A DNA stretch of 64,000 nt from Cytidiella melzeri (taxonomy: Eukaryota > Basidiomycota > Agaricomycetes > Polyporales > Irpicaceae). A model generated the notes under the pieces. It was not told where the DNA came from, searched no databases, and saw only the letters and a list, made by a program, of their open reading frames with translations. The stretch spans positions 16,032 through 80,031 of the forward strand of contig JABYQR010000213.1 of NCBI GenBank assembly GCA_022592445.1. Reading direction: 5' to 3'. Numbering within the stretch: the stretch's first letter is position 1; each line of letters begins with the position of its first letter. Below are positions 30,862 to 43,018 of this stretch, piece by piece. The translations under genes were made by a program, and so were the position numbers.

Positions 30862-32594
30862 CGGTTTTTCATCTTACTATGTGAGCTTAGTTTTGTACAT
30901 ACGGCTACTAGTGTCATTCAAGCTGTATTTCCTCCTACTCTATCCATGTGTCTATTGATGTCTACCAGAACATTTTCCACCCTCACAAGCTGCTCAATGT
31001 GTAAAGCAGTTTTGCTGCTGTCAATGCATAACGCACAATTTTTCTAAGTTCAAATTCACACGCTCTTGAGCGCTAAATGGCACCTCAACAAATCACACCC
31101 AATTATCCCAGTCTGCTCGCAAGCTCGCGCCTCCTTTGCTTGTCTTGGTTGGCGTGTTCAGCTTGCGTCCGGACTGGCTGGCGAGTCTAGGAGAAGGCGG
31201 CTAAAAAGCGGCATGCATCACTGCTAGCATTGCCTTTGAAACTGGCAGGTTTTTCCACAACCCTTTCCTTGATCGGTTGTTGACCGGTTGCTGATTCTGA
31301 ATCAGCGCTGTGATGGCTTGTGTCAGCTGTTGCTGACCAAGAAGCAGTGCTTGCAGTAATTGTTTTGCAGAAGGAGGAGAAGACAGCTCTTGTACAGGGG
31401 CTGGGGTGGGTACCCTGGAAGCATGCTGGGAGACATTGGTGGAGTCCATCTGATACTGTTCCTGCGTGAAGGTTTGATCAAAGTCTTCTTCAGGCTCGGG
31501 CAGGGGTGGGAGAGATTCAAGAATACAATTTTCTTGCAGTGATGGATGGGTTGGTACTGGTTTGCGTAACGACCAGGATATTCTACTCTGTTATAGCGAT
31601 TGGGACACGGCTGTACTTCACAAACTTGATGTCCTTTGTCTGAGTCGTAACACTTGTCTCTGATGGTCTGGTGATTGAAGGTGTGTGGATAATTCTTGCA
31701 GGGAAGATGATCTCTAGACCAAATGCTACTCTCGGGACTTTGGGTAGCCACACTGTATTCTACCTAGAACGAGATGAAGTACTCATCTGCCCAAACACTG
31801 TCTAAAGCTCTGAACACCTGTTCATAATTCCTCCTTAGACCCGAAAAATTGATTCTCCCAATTGCCTTTAATCCCCAATCCAGCAGCTGCCACTCACGAT
31901 GAGTAATAACAGAGGCTCAGGTTGGTAACTGTTCCAGAAGCTTTTCTAACTTCTGTTTCACCTGCTTGAAATGAATCTTCGTGTCTTTGTGAAGCTGGTG
32001 GTATTTTTTGATGGTGGGGAGAATCGACAAGCGTTGGAGTGTGGCGGTGAGCTTTGGGGTGAAGATGCCTCAAAGGTCTTCTGGAGTGTGCTTACAAAAG
32101 TTGATGAGAGTCGGCTTTGCTGCTATGAGGGCCGCGCTAGGGTTGGTAGTGGGCCATGCTGTGAAGCATTCTCCTCTGCTGTTGGGAATCTGTGTGTAAG
32201 GGAAGAGCCCTTGGGTTTACAACAACCAACATAGGAGGCAATAGCCTTGAGCTCCTTCTCTGTGTACTTGTGACTCTTGCCACATGCGTGCTCTGCATTG
32301 AGTTGATCAAACCCAGCCTTAGGTAGGGCGCGATAGATCTGGACTTCTCGACGCGCTTGATTCAGATCCTTATGCAAAGGATCTGGACGAGCAGTGAAAA
32401 AGGAGTGGGATACTTTTGGCACTAAGAATCAACCACAGTAAGTGAAAAAGTTAGCAATCAAGCACATCAAGACGGACGGCAATGGCTTACTCTCAAACAT
32501 AGGGGGGAATAAACTTTTTTAAACTGTGGGGACAGGAAGGCTTGATCTAAGCTAAGGGCAGTCGTGCCGATCGCTGTGTGGTATCTTGACCTAA
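30862..32594. other. Region of unclear ORFs between RecQ-like gene and solo LTR
   Basis: Minus-strand frames at 32422-32123 (MPKVSHSFFTARPDPLHKDLNQ), 31751-31323 and 31449-31201 (LLQALLLGQQQLTQAITALIQNQ, a Gag-like Gln-rich helix) could be the start of a degraded retroelement adjoining the LTR at 32595, but they are short and shifted relative to each other. No conserved catalytic motif is visible. I make no firm call. Confidence 0.3.
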
Positions 32595-33347
32595 TGTTGC
32601 TAAGCAACTGCTGCTATGCTGATAACCCTAAAAAGGAAGTAAAGTAGAGAGGAAGGGGGTAGATTTCCAACGACAACAACAAGGTCAAAGTCGACGATGA
32701 GCAGGCAAGCAGGCACTGAGGCCGGATACTAGCAGTGCAAATGACAGAGTCAATAGAGTATGATACTAAGTTACATGCAGTAACTCACCTAGCAGTGCAA
32801 ATGACAGAGAGGTCAAGATGCAGAGCTAGGGAGGGTAAGGTCTACTATATATACTGTGTCTGGATGGTCTGTGTGCAAGTTCCCACACTAGGGACTGGAG
32901 TAACTGTGGGGCTGGAGTAACAATAGAACAATAAAGGACCAGGGTACGTAGAACAATAGAACCAGAACAATGAAACAATCGAACAATCGAACAGGAACAA
33001 TAGAACAATAGAAACTGGGGGAATCCCTGGGGAATCCTCATCAATAGACAGAGGACAATAGACGGAAGACAGTAGGACAATAAGAACTGTGGAAATCCCT
33101 GGGGAATCCCTGACAATAGAAGGGGAACAATAGAACAATAGCCTAGGTTGATCTGGAACCGCTCCAGATTGAGTCTAGGGTTTGGGTCTGGACTATTGAT
33201 AAATAAGGCAGGATGTCACGTGACCCGGGTTAGGGTTAGGTTTCATAACACTCCTAGCCAGAAAATAAGTGCTCTAGATAGACACTTAATGCTGTAAAAT
33301 TGTGACAATGTTGGAAAAATCTGGTCTCTGTTGGACTGTCCATGTCA
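32595..33347 (-). mobile_element. LTR-A copy 3 (solo LTR)
   Basis: 753 bp, minus orientation, starting TGACATGGACAG (at 33347) and ending GCAACA (at 32595). It aligns throughout with copies 1 and 2, including the TATATATA box, ATTGTTCT repeats, and CACGTG beside TTAGGGTTAGG (about 33218-33240). No polypurine tract or pol follows, so it is solo. The flanks CCTAA and CTCCT do not match, so the original duplication has been lost or the locus was rearranged. Confidence 0.85.
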
Positions 33348-33865
33348 CTCCTATCCCTCGTCGTCGCCCTCCATGCACCTGTTGCATCCCTCGTCCTCCC
33401 TTTCTCTTCTATTGCCCTCTTCTCCTGTTGTTCTCGCTGTTGCTCACCCATTCCTGTCAGCCAATCACTTTACTTGATGGATTCCGCAATACGGCCGCAG
33501 CCTTTTCTTGCCTTTGCATTTTATTGCTTTATTCTTATACCTCACAATCCTGCACATTGATGTTCGGTAGCTATGTACTAGTGTACATCAATGTATACCA
33601 TCCATTATTGGACTCTGGAAAAACTGAGACTACCAAGCCTGCTGAAGCCAACTCAAAACCGGCTTGAGCTGGCTTTGGCTGAGCCAAACTGTAATTCAGC
33701 TCCGCACCTTGCTGAGCCGTTGTCTGAGTCTAAAAAACCGACAATCTGCTATAGCAAGCTGAAGCGGAGTTTACATTTTGAAAAAACTGACTTTCCGGTA
33801 GCCGGCTGCCGGCTAGCTGAGCCACGGCAACGCTACCTATACTTCCTCAACAGCTCAGCCCATAC
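33348..33865. other. Spacer between solo LTR-A and Copia-A
   Basis: 518 bp, CT-rich at the left (CTCTTCTATTGCCCTCTTCTC). From about 33650 it contains repeated GCTGAGCC-like motifs. Short ORFs have no recognisable content. Confidence 0.45.
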
Positions 33866-34035
33866 TGTTAGAAGGCTATGCAAGTAGAGGAAAGCGTTGA
33901 GAGAGCAAGATTGAGAGGGATCACACAGTGGGAGTTGGGGATCAAAAGTGCGTATAGTTGCATTCATCGGAGTAAGTCTTATATACGGTAACTACGGCGC
34001 TCGTACGTTGAGCGTCTAATTAATATAGTTGAACA
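33866..34035 (-). repeat. Copia-A 3' LTR
   Basis: 170 bp, TGTTAGAAGG to TTGAACA on the plus strand. Its minus-strand 5' edge is preceded by the purine tract GAAGGGGAG. About 10 percent divergent from 47661-47830. Confidence 0.88.
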
Positions 34036-34042
34036 CTCCCCT

Positions 34043-35700
34043 TCAAGCACGAATATGAAGTAGTTCATTGAAGTGCTTGAGTTTTTTGAGAGGTAGTGCT
34101 TTAGTAAGTGTATCAGCACGTTGATCGTTAGAAGATATGTGATGAATAGTTATATACTTCTTGAGTACACGATTGCTGATGAAATTCTTACGAATTTCGA
34201 AGTGTTTAGTTCGTTGCGAATGTTGCTCATCAGGTGAGCTAACAATGGCAATAGTTGATGCACTGTCAGTATACATTTTGACAGGATCCATAGTAAAGTT
34301 AAGTAGTTCGTCAATGAGAGCTTTTAAATATATAGCCTCAGTTGACGCATGCGCTAAGGCATATAATTCGGCTTTGGTGACCAATAGTGTTACGAGTGAA
34401 CCGCGCTTACTTGACCAAGAGATAAGCGAGTCATTGTATGTAAAGGTGTAGCCCATTATTGGTTTATTGCCGTATGTAGTCATACCGTCAGAATCAGCGT
34501 ATCCGACAAGTGAAGTATTAGTAGTAGTTGCTTGGTTTCCTAGGACAAGCCAGTAATCGCACGTTCCCTTCAAGTATAGGTAACACTGTTTAGCTGCAGC
34601 AAAGTGTTCCTTAGAAGGGTCAGCTAAGTATCGTGCAAGTTGACCAGTGCAGTATGCAACGTCTGGTTGAGTACAGTCAGCAACATATCGTAAACCACCG
34701 ACTAAAGACATGTATTGTTTAATAGCGTCAGCGTCCTGACGAGGTTCTTTCTAGTCACGGGGGGCTAAGTTGTGCTCGTGTATCATAGGCGTACGGCGTG
34801 TATGATTGTGGTCAAAGTTGTTTCGTTTAAGTATAGTTTGGATATAATCACGTTGACGAAGCTTGATAACACCAGAGGCTTTGTCGTAATCGATCTCCAT
34901 GCCAAGCATCCAGTGGATAGTACCACCGTTTGTTACTTCAACATGTTGTCTAAGTGCTATCTCAAATTGTTCAGCGACAACAGAAGTGATAGTACAGAGA
35001 GTAATATCGTTGACATGAACAGCGAGTATAAGTATTAGTTTGTCTCCCCTGTAAAGGTAGAAGACAGCGTTATCGTAGTCTGAACGCTTGAGTCCAAGTT
35101 GGAAAAGTATATCGCATAGTACCTTGTACCAGCGACGTCCGGCTTGTTTAAGGCCATAGATAGTTTTGCGTATAAGTACCCAGCCCTTAGGCAAGTTGGG
35201 CAGTAAGTCGCCAGGCGGCGGACGAAGATAAAGATCTTCATCATCGTTAATCTTACCGTATAAGTAAGCAGACTTAACATCGAGTTGGTTAATCTCGAAG
35301 TGTAGTGAAGCCGCAAGTGTAAGTATGAGTCGCATAGAACTCATGCGTGCGACTGGAGCGAACAAGTTGTTTGCATAGTAATCAATACCATCGCGCTGAG
35401 AGTATCCTTGCGCAACAAGTCTTGACTTGAGTTTAGTAACTTTGCCATGTTTGTACTTGGTCTTGTAGACGAAGCGAGAACCAGTAATGTTGGCATTTGA
35501 CGGCGGGATACAGTATTCCCAAGTGCCAAGTTGTTCTAGTGTATCAACCTCAAGTTTCATAGACTTAAACCAATCGTCTTTAAGAGGGTGATTAAGTACA
35601 TCTTTGAAAGTGACAGGGTCACCGACGTCCTCAGCATAGTAAGCGTTAAACTCAGCTAAGTAGAAAGCAATGTTAGTGTCTACTTCGTCGTAGTTTAGAC
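34043..35700 (-). pseudogene. Copia-A reverse transcriptase and RNase H
   Basis: Copia pol 3' part. Reverse transcriptase blocks: HPLKDDWFKSMKLEVDTLEQLGTWE, VYKTKYKHG, KSRLVAQGYSQ, FAPVARMSSMRLIL, LDVKSAYLYGKI, TIYGLKQAGRRW. The active site reads VHVNDI where YVDDI is expected; the second-residue change fits GAC->AAC in a CpG. A TAG near 34753 separates it from RNase H (SYLGYADSDG-type VGYADSDG, LVTKAELYAL, MYTDSAST, HFEIRKNFI, ADTLTKAL). It begins at about 35700 next to the foldback repeat. Not functional. Confidence 0.87.
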
Positions 35701-36543
35701 CACAAGCTTCACCCTATGGCACAAGTCTGATGCATTATACCATGGCAAAACCCACACAGGTGGATGCATTAGTTTGGCTATAATCTGTTAGGTGGTGAAA
35801 AAAGCGGAATATATTTATACTTACTAACCAGCTGCTATCTATAATGGGTGGGCCCATCAATTCTGACCTAATTGGGTAGGTGAAATAAGCTCTCAAATAT
35901 TAAAAGCTGAAAAAGCGGCCACATTGATAAAATGATAGTTCCTGGCTGCCTAAAGAGGTAGTGTAGCTGTGAAACCACCATCAAATGTGCCTGGGAGGTC
36001 TTTCCGCTCACCAGGGCGCTTAGGCGCTTAATTTCCTTTTTGGGTCGTAGCCACAGAATGTACAGGGGGTGGGAATTGCTGCATTCCTCTGGTGAATAAA
36101 ACGTTACTATATACGGAAAGACTCTAAATGAGCTCATGATGATGAATCTGTAGGCAGAATCGTAAGGTGATGCTTAGAAATAGTGAAAAAGCGAAAATTG
36201 TGTTCTGGCCAATTTTCCCAGGGTATAATCAGCCTGCAGTAAATGCTACAGATGGGCTGTCCCTTAGATAACTTAGGATAGTCATCCAGTATGTGCTAGG
36301 CATGCTCAGAATTAATTTGGGGATGTTTGAAGCAGCTGAAAATGCGGCCACTTGCTATGAATGGCCACACTTTGATGGATGAATATTAAATCACTGCACA
36401 CATTTAAAATTATTCTGTGGCATGGGAATTAATGCTATACGTCATAGTAATGATATGCAAAAGGATATATGGCAATAGCCACTCTGTGTGTGTCACAATA
36501 TGCATGTTCTCCTCCTTCCCTCCCAAAACACCAAAAAGCGCCC

Positions 36544-36648
36544 TCCCTTGGCCCAACCACTTGCAGTATCACCAAGATACTATCATACACCTATAGACAT
36601 ATACATGAAGGTATATCATGCAAACCTCTAGCCATCCCCCACCATTAC
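36544..36648 (+). repeat. 105-bp direct duplication, left of Copia-B
   Basis: From TCCCTTGGCCC to CCACCATTAC, ending exactly at the first base of the 5' LTR. The same 105 bp, with one G->A change, start right after the 3' LTR (41873-41977). The uninterrupted right arm of the foldback element has the sequence only once, so it was duplicated together with the insertion. Confidence 0.9.
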
Positions 36649-36860
36649 TGTCAAACGGTGACCCGCCCGATGAGACGGAATAGGAAATAGGGCGGGGAAG
36701 CACTTGTGAGCGCGTGAGCGCTAGTGGACTCAAAGGATCGAATACTTGGTACAGCGTGCTTTAGACTCTACCACGCTGTACCAGGTATGTGTACCGTTGT
36801 ATTTGTATTCGCACTATCAATTCAGAGACTCTACCACGCTGTACCAGCACTTGAATAACA
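36649..36860 (+). repeat. Copia-B 5' LTR
   Basis: 212 bp, TGTCAAACGG to TGAATAACA. Contains a tandem pair of ACTCTACCACGCTGTACCAG (about 36767 and 36829), also present in the 3' LTR. Confidence 0.93.
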
Positions 36861-36875
36861 GGTTATGAGCCCCGG
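36861..36875 (+). promoter_or_regulatory. Copia-B primer-binding site (initiator-tRNA-Met half type)
   Basis: GGTTATGAGCCCCGG abuts the 5' LTR. Its complement, CCGGGGCTCATAACC, is the anticodon stem-loop type sequence of a CAU (Met) tRNA and not a tRNA 3' end. Copia itself is known to prime from an internally cut initiator tRNA-Met half, so the same mode is inferred. The identical 15 bases follow the 5' LTR of Copia-A. Confidence 0.7.
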
Positions 36876-36941
36876 CTCCCTGTAGTTGCACATCCATTGT
36901 ATCAAACCCATCTACTCGAATTCAACCCCTATCTTGTCAAC

Positions 36942-38663
36942 ATGTCAGACTCAGAGAATTCCAAGTCGAAGGATCATAAAGCTAAACTCGAGAAACTCCA
37001 TGATGATGGAGAAACAAACGACTACGTACAATGGGCCATGCAGTCCGAGATCATTCTCGAAGATCTTGACTTGTGGAAATACATCGACAAAGAATCTGAT
37101 GAATCTAAGCCACCCATTGTTCCGACACTCAGGAACTCGACTAGACTTCTCGCGGGGAACAGTTTGGAAGTTGAAGAAGCGGAAAGAAGAGCAAGCATGT
37201 GGATGAAGAAAAACAAATCTGTCCTATCTTTACTCGTTCGTGCGATACCGACACACAAGATTCCCATCATTTCTAGCTGTAAAACTGCCAAGGATGCATG
37301 GAACGCTCTACATGACGAATATATGCCGGTTAATAGTCTCAGGGCGGCAGCACTCCATCAGGCAATCATGGGATACAAATGTTCCAGCACTCTGATCGTA
37401 TCCAAGTGGACGGAGAAGATCCACAACATGTATATCGACCTCATCAATCAAGATAAGGATTGCATGCCCGACGTATTCTTCGCGAAGACACTCGCGAATC
37501 TCTTACCGCTGGATGATTCGTGGAGGGCATTCACTCGAACGCTCAGAGAGAAATTAGTCATTGCTGACAAAGAAGGAAAACCTCTGTCGTCTTCAGCTGT
37601 CATTCAACTCATCAAGGAAGAGGACTGGGCGCAAGGTTTACAGGGACCCGAGTACATCGCGCAAATCAGTGGCGTAAATTCTATTCAGAAGAAACGCGCT
37701 GCAAGCACCGCTCCCATCATTACCGCTACGTCGGCTCCTCCCACGAAACACGCTAAACATTCGCACAGTGAGAAGAATCAGATTCGATGCATCAACCCTG
37801 ATTGTTCGCGGCCCATTGGGCATCTCATTCAAGATTGTTTCGCTTACGGCGGAGGAAAATGTGGCCAGTATCCGTACTGGTGGAAAGGACCCTGCGATAT
37901 CCATTTACATCCTTCTCAGAGAGCTGCATCGGCACCTCCTACAGGTCAAAGACAGCTCAATCATCATGCGTTACCATCATCAGCCAATATCGCCAATGTC
38001 GCGTCGAGTGACTCACGTACGGATCATCCCTCGGCTCAGCCCGACGATACCGTTATTGCCGCCTTGTTGCACGGTCAATTCTTTTCTCTCAACACATACA
38101 CTGATCCGATCAACCACGTCACCTGTAACAGGGCTGCATTCGAAGGTCAAATCACGAACGCCGAATGTTATCACGACTCGGGTGCAAATCGCCACATCTT
38201 TGCCGACTGAACGTTCTTCACCAATTACAAACCAATCACGCCCATCCAAGTTAAAGGTTTCGGGAGTTCGCACGCGACATCAGCGATTGGGATTGGAGAT
38301 ATCTATTTCAATGCTACACACGACGGAGTCAGCACGTCATTGAGATTATCAAACGTGCTACATGTTCCATCAGCACGTCTCAATCTCGTCTCGCAAGGGT
38401 GTCTAGAGAGGCGAGGAATTGAGTGCCATTCGGGAAAAGGAACGGTGCAACTCACTCTCAATGGGAAAGGAATTGTCGATGGAAAGTTATTGCCGAACAA
38501 TCTCTACATACTCCACATGACGCCAATACGCGCGACTATGACCGAGAACAACTTTACTCAAAATCACTCGCTCAGTCTAGCGGACCGCATCTCCGATACT
38601 CGCGTCAATACGATTGCGTCCTCTTTGAATGAACAAGGACGGTATTTTTACACCGCCTTCTAG
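36942..38663 (+). pseudogene. Copia-B Gag and protease
   Basis: ATG at 36942 (MSDSENSKSKDHKAKLEKL) starts Gag, with the capsid region YVQWAMQSEIILEDLDLW, CKTAKDAWNALHDEY and a CCHC-like knuckle CINPDCSRPIGHLIQDC. Protease: CYHDSGANRHIFAD (DSGA catalytic). A TGA at 38208-38210 follows directly (GAC TGA ACG; CGA expected) and the same frame continues RLSNVLHVPSARLNLVS, KGIVDGKLLPNNLY to 38663. One C->T change accounts for the stop. A shift near 38655 leads into integrase. Confidence 0.87.
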
Positions 38664-39655
38664 GCCACATAGGCGTAAAAGGGCTTCATCGCGCAGTTGA
38701 AGGAATACCCATAGACTCCTCGGCACATCAGACGTGCCAAATCTGCGCTCGTGCAAATATTAAACGCCTTCCATTTCCTGCCAAGTCAGATCTCAGAGCC
38801 GACCGTCTTCTCTATCGAATTCATACCGACATCTGCGGCCCGTTACCAAACTGTTACGGCGGTTTCAAATTCTTCATTCTTTTTATCGACTGTTTTTCTC
38901 GATGGATCTATGTCAGCCTATTGAAACACAAATCCGAGGCCTTGGCTCGTTTCAAACAATTTCAAGCTGCTTTTGAACGTCTGCTGAATCTCAAAATTGC
39001 CATCATACGAGTCGATAACGCCCCTGAATATGTCGAGGGCGCATTTCATGCCTATTGCGAGCAACTCGGAATTATCTATGAGAAGATCGTGCCTGACGCG
39101 TCCCCACAGAACGGCGTCGCAGAACGTGCAAATCTCACTATTGCATCTATGGCTCGGGCAATGTTAGTGGACGCAAAGCTGTCAGATTGGTTCTGGCCAT
39201 TCGCCGTCCTATGCACCGTTCATCTCAAGTGCCGAGTACCACACGCTGCCCTTCCACCTTTCACCACTCCCTTCTTTTTCGTATTCAAGCATTTACCAGA
39301 TCTATCATATCTTCACATCTTTGGCACTCATGTCACGGCTTGTCGCACAAACTCGGACGACTTACCTAAATTTCAACCTCGTGGTGAACCTGGCCGTTTT
39401 CTTGGATACGCACCCGACGCTAACGGTTATCTTATCTGGTTTCCTCATGCTCATGCTGTGCGAGTACGGCGTGACGTCACATTCCACGACAACATTCCGA
39501 CAACCACGCCATTACCCATACAACGTTCACCTCTATGGACCGATCTCATCACTGATGTCGATGATCGGTTCCTTGACAACCCATTATACTCTCCTGTACC
39601 TGGCTCTTCGGAGTATACCCCTCGTGGGTCAGAAAGTCATGACACCAATCGGTGA
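38655..39655 (+). pseudogene. Copia-B integrase
   Basis: Frame after the shift: LLGHIGVKGLH and CQICARANIKR (HHCC zinc finger), HTDICGPLP and VDNAPEYVEGAF (catalytic Asps), SPQNGVAERANLTI (catalytic Glu), then LHIFGTHVTAC, and GRFLGYAPDANGYLIW. The frame ends TGA at 39653-39655. The 150 bp to the next ORF have stops in the expected frame and so hide at least one more indel. Confidence 0.85.
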
Positions 39656-39805
39656 GTGACTTGGACATGCACAAAGTGCGTGGGGACTTAATTTCTATCT
39701 CGAAATTAGGTATGCTGCTACGCAGCCGGACGCTCGTATCGAGCGGGAAAGCGACATGGTCACTATGTGAGTCGCTTGGACAATGATGTGAAACACATCT
39801 AAATC

Positions 39806-41695
39806 GTGTACACAGACACGAGGACCCGCATAATCAACCGCTCGCGCAACGACGTGAACGAAGGGTACCTGTATTACCAAACAGGTACCTGGATTTCGAT
39901 CACACCACCTCGAACGAGGGGGGGGTTGGACGCGCAGAACGCGCTGATACATGCCGTTCTCGTTTGCGGGGAGGAACTCTTTTTCGACATACACACATCA
40001 CCTGTCGAAGAGCTTGTACCGACTCTCTTGAATGCTGACGCCAAGTATGATTCCTTATGCCTTGGGGTTTCAAATCCAATTGACGACCACGGCGCCACCG
40101 ATCCAAAGTCCATCAAGGAGGTGCAGAGGAGCAACTACTGGACAGAATGGCTAGCTGCGATCTACGAGGAACTTGAAGCACTGAAGGCAAAAGGCGTATA
40201 CGAGGAAATCGACTCGATCCCTCCTGGACGCAAGGCCGTCGACTGCAAGTGGGTCCTTCACATCAAACGCAACTTGAACGGACACATCTCGCGATTCAAG
40301 GCCCGTCTAGTTGCCAAGGGATACACTCAGATTCCAGGCCAGGACTTCACGTACACATTCGCTCCCGTCGCAAGGTGGGACTCCATTCGAATCATACTCG
40401 CCTTAGCAGCGTTTCAGAATTTAGAACTGCGACATATCAACATCAAAACTGCTTTTCTCAATGGACCACTCACCGAGGAGATCTACATGCGACGTCCAGA
40501 GATTGCGGGGTCCGGCTACTGGCGTTTACACAAGGGACTATATGGACTTAAGCAGGCCGGCCGGACATGGTATCTGGAATTTAACAAGAAGTACACGTCT
40601 CTGGGATTCAAGAGGTGTCAGTCCGATTGGAGCGTACACGTACGTGTTGACAAAGACCAAAGATCCATGTCCGCTACCAGCGTGGACGATATACTACTCG
40701 CTTCCACTTCCAAGGCAGAATCCGACCTCGTCACAAAACAACTCAACTCGTGTTTCGAGATCACCGATAACGGAGACGTTGAGTGGTTACTAGGTTGCAA
40801 GGTCACACAAACACGAAACCGACACACACTAGTTCTCTCTCAAGACTCGTATATTGAGTCCATATTACGCACTTTTGGCATGGAGCACTGTAATGCTGTG
40901 CTAACTCCCTTACCTCCTCACGCTACACTTTCCTCCGAGGACTGTCCCAAAACCGAGGACGAACGCGAGAGAGCAAAGGGATTCCCTTACTGCGCGGTAG
41001 TCGGAAAGGTGATGTATCTGGCTACCACTTGTTGTCTGGACATAGCTTTTGCTGTCCGCGAACTTGCAAGGTTCATGTCGAACTACGGCGAAAAGCACTG
41101 GGCAGCCGCGAAACACCTTCTCCGGTACTTGCAGGGAACAAGATTGACGGGCATAGTCCTAGGTCATCTGGATCACCCTTACCCAATCTTCTGCGCCTTC
41201 ACAGATTTGGACTGGGGTTCAGGCGAACACAGAAAGTCAATCAGCGGTTATATCATGCTGATGGGAAACTCGCCGATCTCTTGGAGTTCAAAACAACAAG
41301 CCGTCGTTGCCCTATCTTTGTGTGAAGCAGAGTACCTCGCATGTACGCACGCAGCCTGCCAGATTATGTTTATCAGGCAGCTGCTCGATGAACTCGGATA
41401 TCCACAACAACAGGCCACTTCACTCTTCTGCGACAACAACGGCACTGTGGCCTGCACACACGATCCACACGGTCACACGCGTATGAAACACATCGATATA
41501 CGAATCCATTTCATTCGAGATTGCGTCAACAAACGGTTGGTTGATGTGCACAGGGTCCCAGGAAAGGAGAATACAGCGGATATATTTACGAAAGCACTCC
41601 CGCGCATTTTACATGGACGAGCGATGAGATTGTTAGGACTTGACGCGGGTCAAGGGGGGGTGTCAAACGGTGACCCGCCCGATGAGACGGAATAG
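39806..41695 (+). pseudogene. Copia-B reverse transcriptase and RNase H
   Basis: A long 629-codon frame. Reverse transcriptase: AVDCKWVLHIKRN, RFKARLVAKGYTQIPGQDF, FAPVARWDSIRIIL, NIKTAFLNGPL, GLYGLKQAGRTW. The active site reads SVDDILLAS where YVDD is usual; both Asps stay but the Tyr is gone. RNase H: FTDLDWGSGEHRKSISGYI, LCEAEYLACTHAACQ, CDNNGTVACT, ADIFTKALPRILH. The frame runs 35 bases into the 3' LTR before stopping. The uninterrupted length is consistent with recent insertion; the frame start at 39806 is not a natural N-terminus. Confidence 0.87.
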
Positions 41696-41872
41696 GAAAT
41701 AGGGCGGGGAAGCACTTGTGAGCGCGTGAGCGCTAGTGGACTCAAAGGATCAAATACTTGGTACAGCGTGCTTTAGACTCTACCACGCTGTACCAGGTAT
41801 GTGTACCGTTGTATTTGTATTCGCACTATCAATTCAGAGACTCTACCACGCTGTACCAGCACTTGAATAACA
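41661..41872 (+). repeat. Copia-B 3' LTR
   Basis: 212 bp, one difference from 36649-36860 (GATCGAATAC there, GATCAAATAC here). Confidence 0.93.
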
Positions 41873-41977
41873 TCCCTTGGCCCAACCACTTACAGTATCA
41901 CCAAGATACTATCATACACCTATAGACATATACATGAAGGTATATCATGCAAACCTCTAGCCATCCCCCACCATTAC
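41873..41977 (+). repeat. 105-bp direct duplication, right of Copia-B
   Basis: Second copy of 36544-36648, abutting the 3' LTR, then continuing into the foldback arm (TCATGCTGATATAGGCC). Confidence 0.9.
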
Positions 41978-43018
41978 TCATGCTGATATAGGCCTAAACC
42001 TTCTAAAAAAGCGAAATAGAAGGTCAGAGCCTTACAGTTCAGCAAGGCACTTGGTCTGACTGCAATGTATATGTTTTCGCTTTTTTGAGAGGTTTAGGCC
42101 TATATCAGCATGAGTAATGGTGGGGGATGGCTAGAGGTTTGCATGATATACCTTCATGTATATGTCTATAGGTGTATGATAGTATCTTGGTGATACTGCA
42201 AGTGGTTGGGCCAAGGGAGGGCGCTTTTTGGTGTTTTGGGAAGGAAGGAGGAGAACATGCATATTGTGACACACACAGAGTGGCTATTGCCATATATCCT
42301 TTTGCATATCATTACTATGACGTATAGCATTAATTCCCATGCCACAGAATAATTTTAAATGTGTGCAGTGATTTAATATTCATCCATCAAAGTGTGGCCA
42401 TTCATAGCAAGTGGCCGCATTTTCAGCTGCTTCAAACATCCCCAAATTAATTCTGAGCATGCCTAGCACATACTGGATGACTATCCTAAGTTATCTAAGG
42501 GACAGCCCATCTGTAGCATTTACTGCAGGCTGATTATACCCTGGGAAAATTGGCCAGAACACAATTTTCGCTTTTTCACTATTTCTAAGCATCACCTTAC
42601 GATTCTGCCTACAGATTCATCATCATGAGCTCATTTAGAGTCTTTCCGTATATAGTAACGTTTTATTCACCAGAGGAATGCAGCAATTCCCACCCCCTGT
42701 ACATTCTGTGGCTACGACCCAAAAAGGAAATTAAGCGCCTAAGCGCCCTGGTGAGCGGAAAGACCTCCCAGGCACATTTGATGGTGGTTTCACAGCTACA
42801 CTACCTCTTTAGGCAGCCAGGAACTATCATTTTATTAATGTGGCCGCTTTTTCAGCTTTTAATATTTGAGAGCTTATTTCACCTACCCAATTAGGTCAGA
42901 TTTGATCAGCCCTACCTATTATAGAAAGTAGTTGTTTGGTCAGCATAAATATATTCCGCATTTTTAGCACTTATTTGTCTACAGCCAAAGTGATGCATCG
43001 TACTCTCTGGTCATATAC

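Larger units (their letters stand above)
36649..41872 (+). mobile_element. Copia-B: young Ty1/Copia element
   Basis: 5224 bp. The two 212-bp LTRs differ at one base (a CpG->CpA change), so insertion is recent. A primer-binding site follows the 5' LTR, and a purine tract (CAAGGGGGGG) precedes the 3' LTR. Gene order Gag, protease, integrase, reverse transcriptase, RNase H. Despite the young LTRs the coding region has a TGA stop, a frameshift and a non-coding gap at 39656-39805, so this copy was probably mobilised by a relative. Unlike normal Copia insertions it has 105-bp flanking duplications. Confidence 0.92.

Noticed and set aside
35868..42894. 89-codon ORFs at 35868-36137 (minus) and 42625-42894 (plus)
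   Set aside because: The same frame in both arms of the foldback element, with no domain and no upstream start signals; explained by the inverted repeat.
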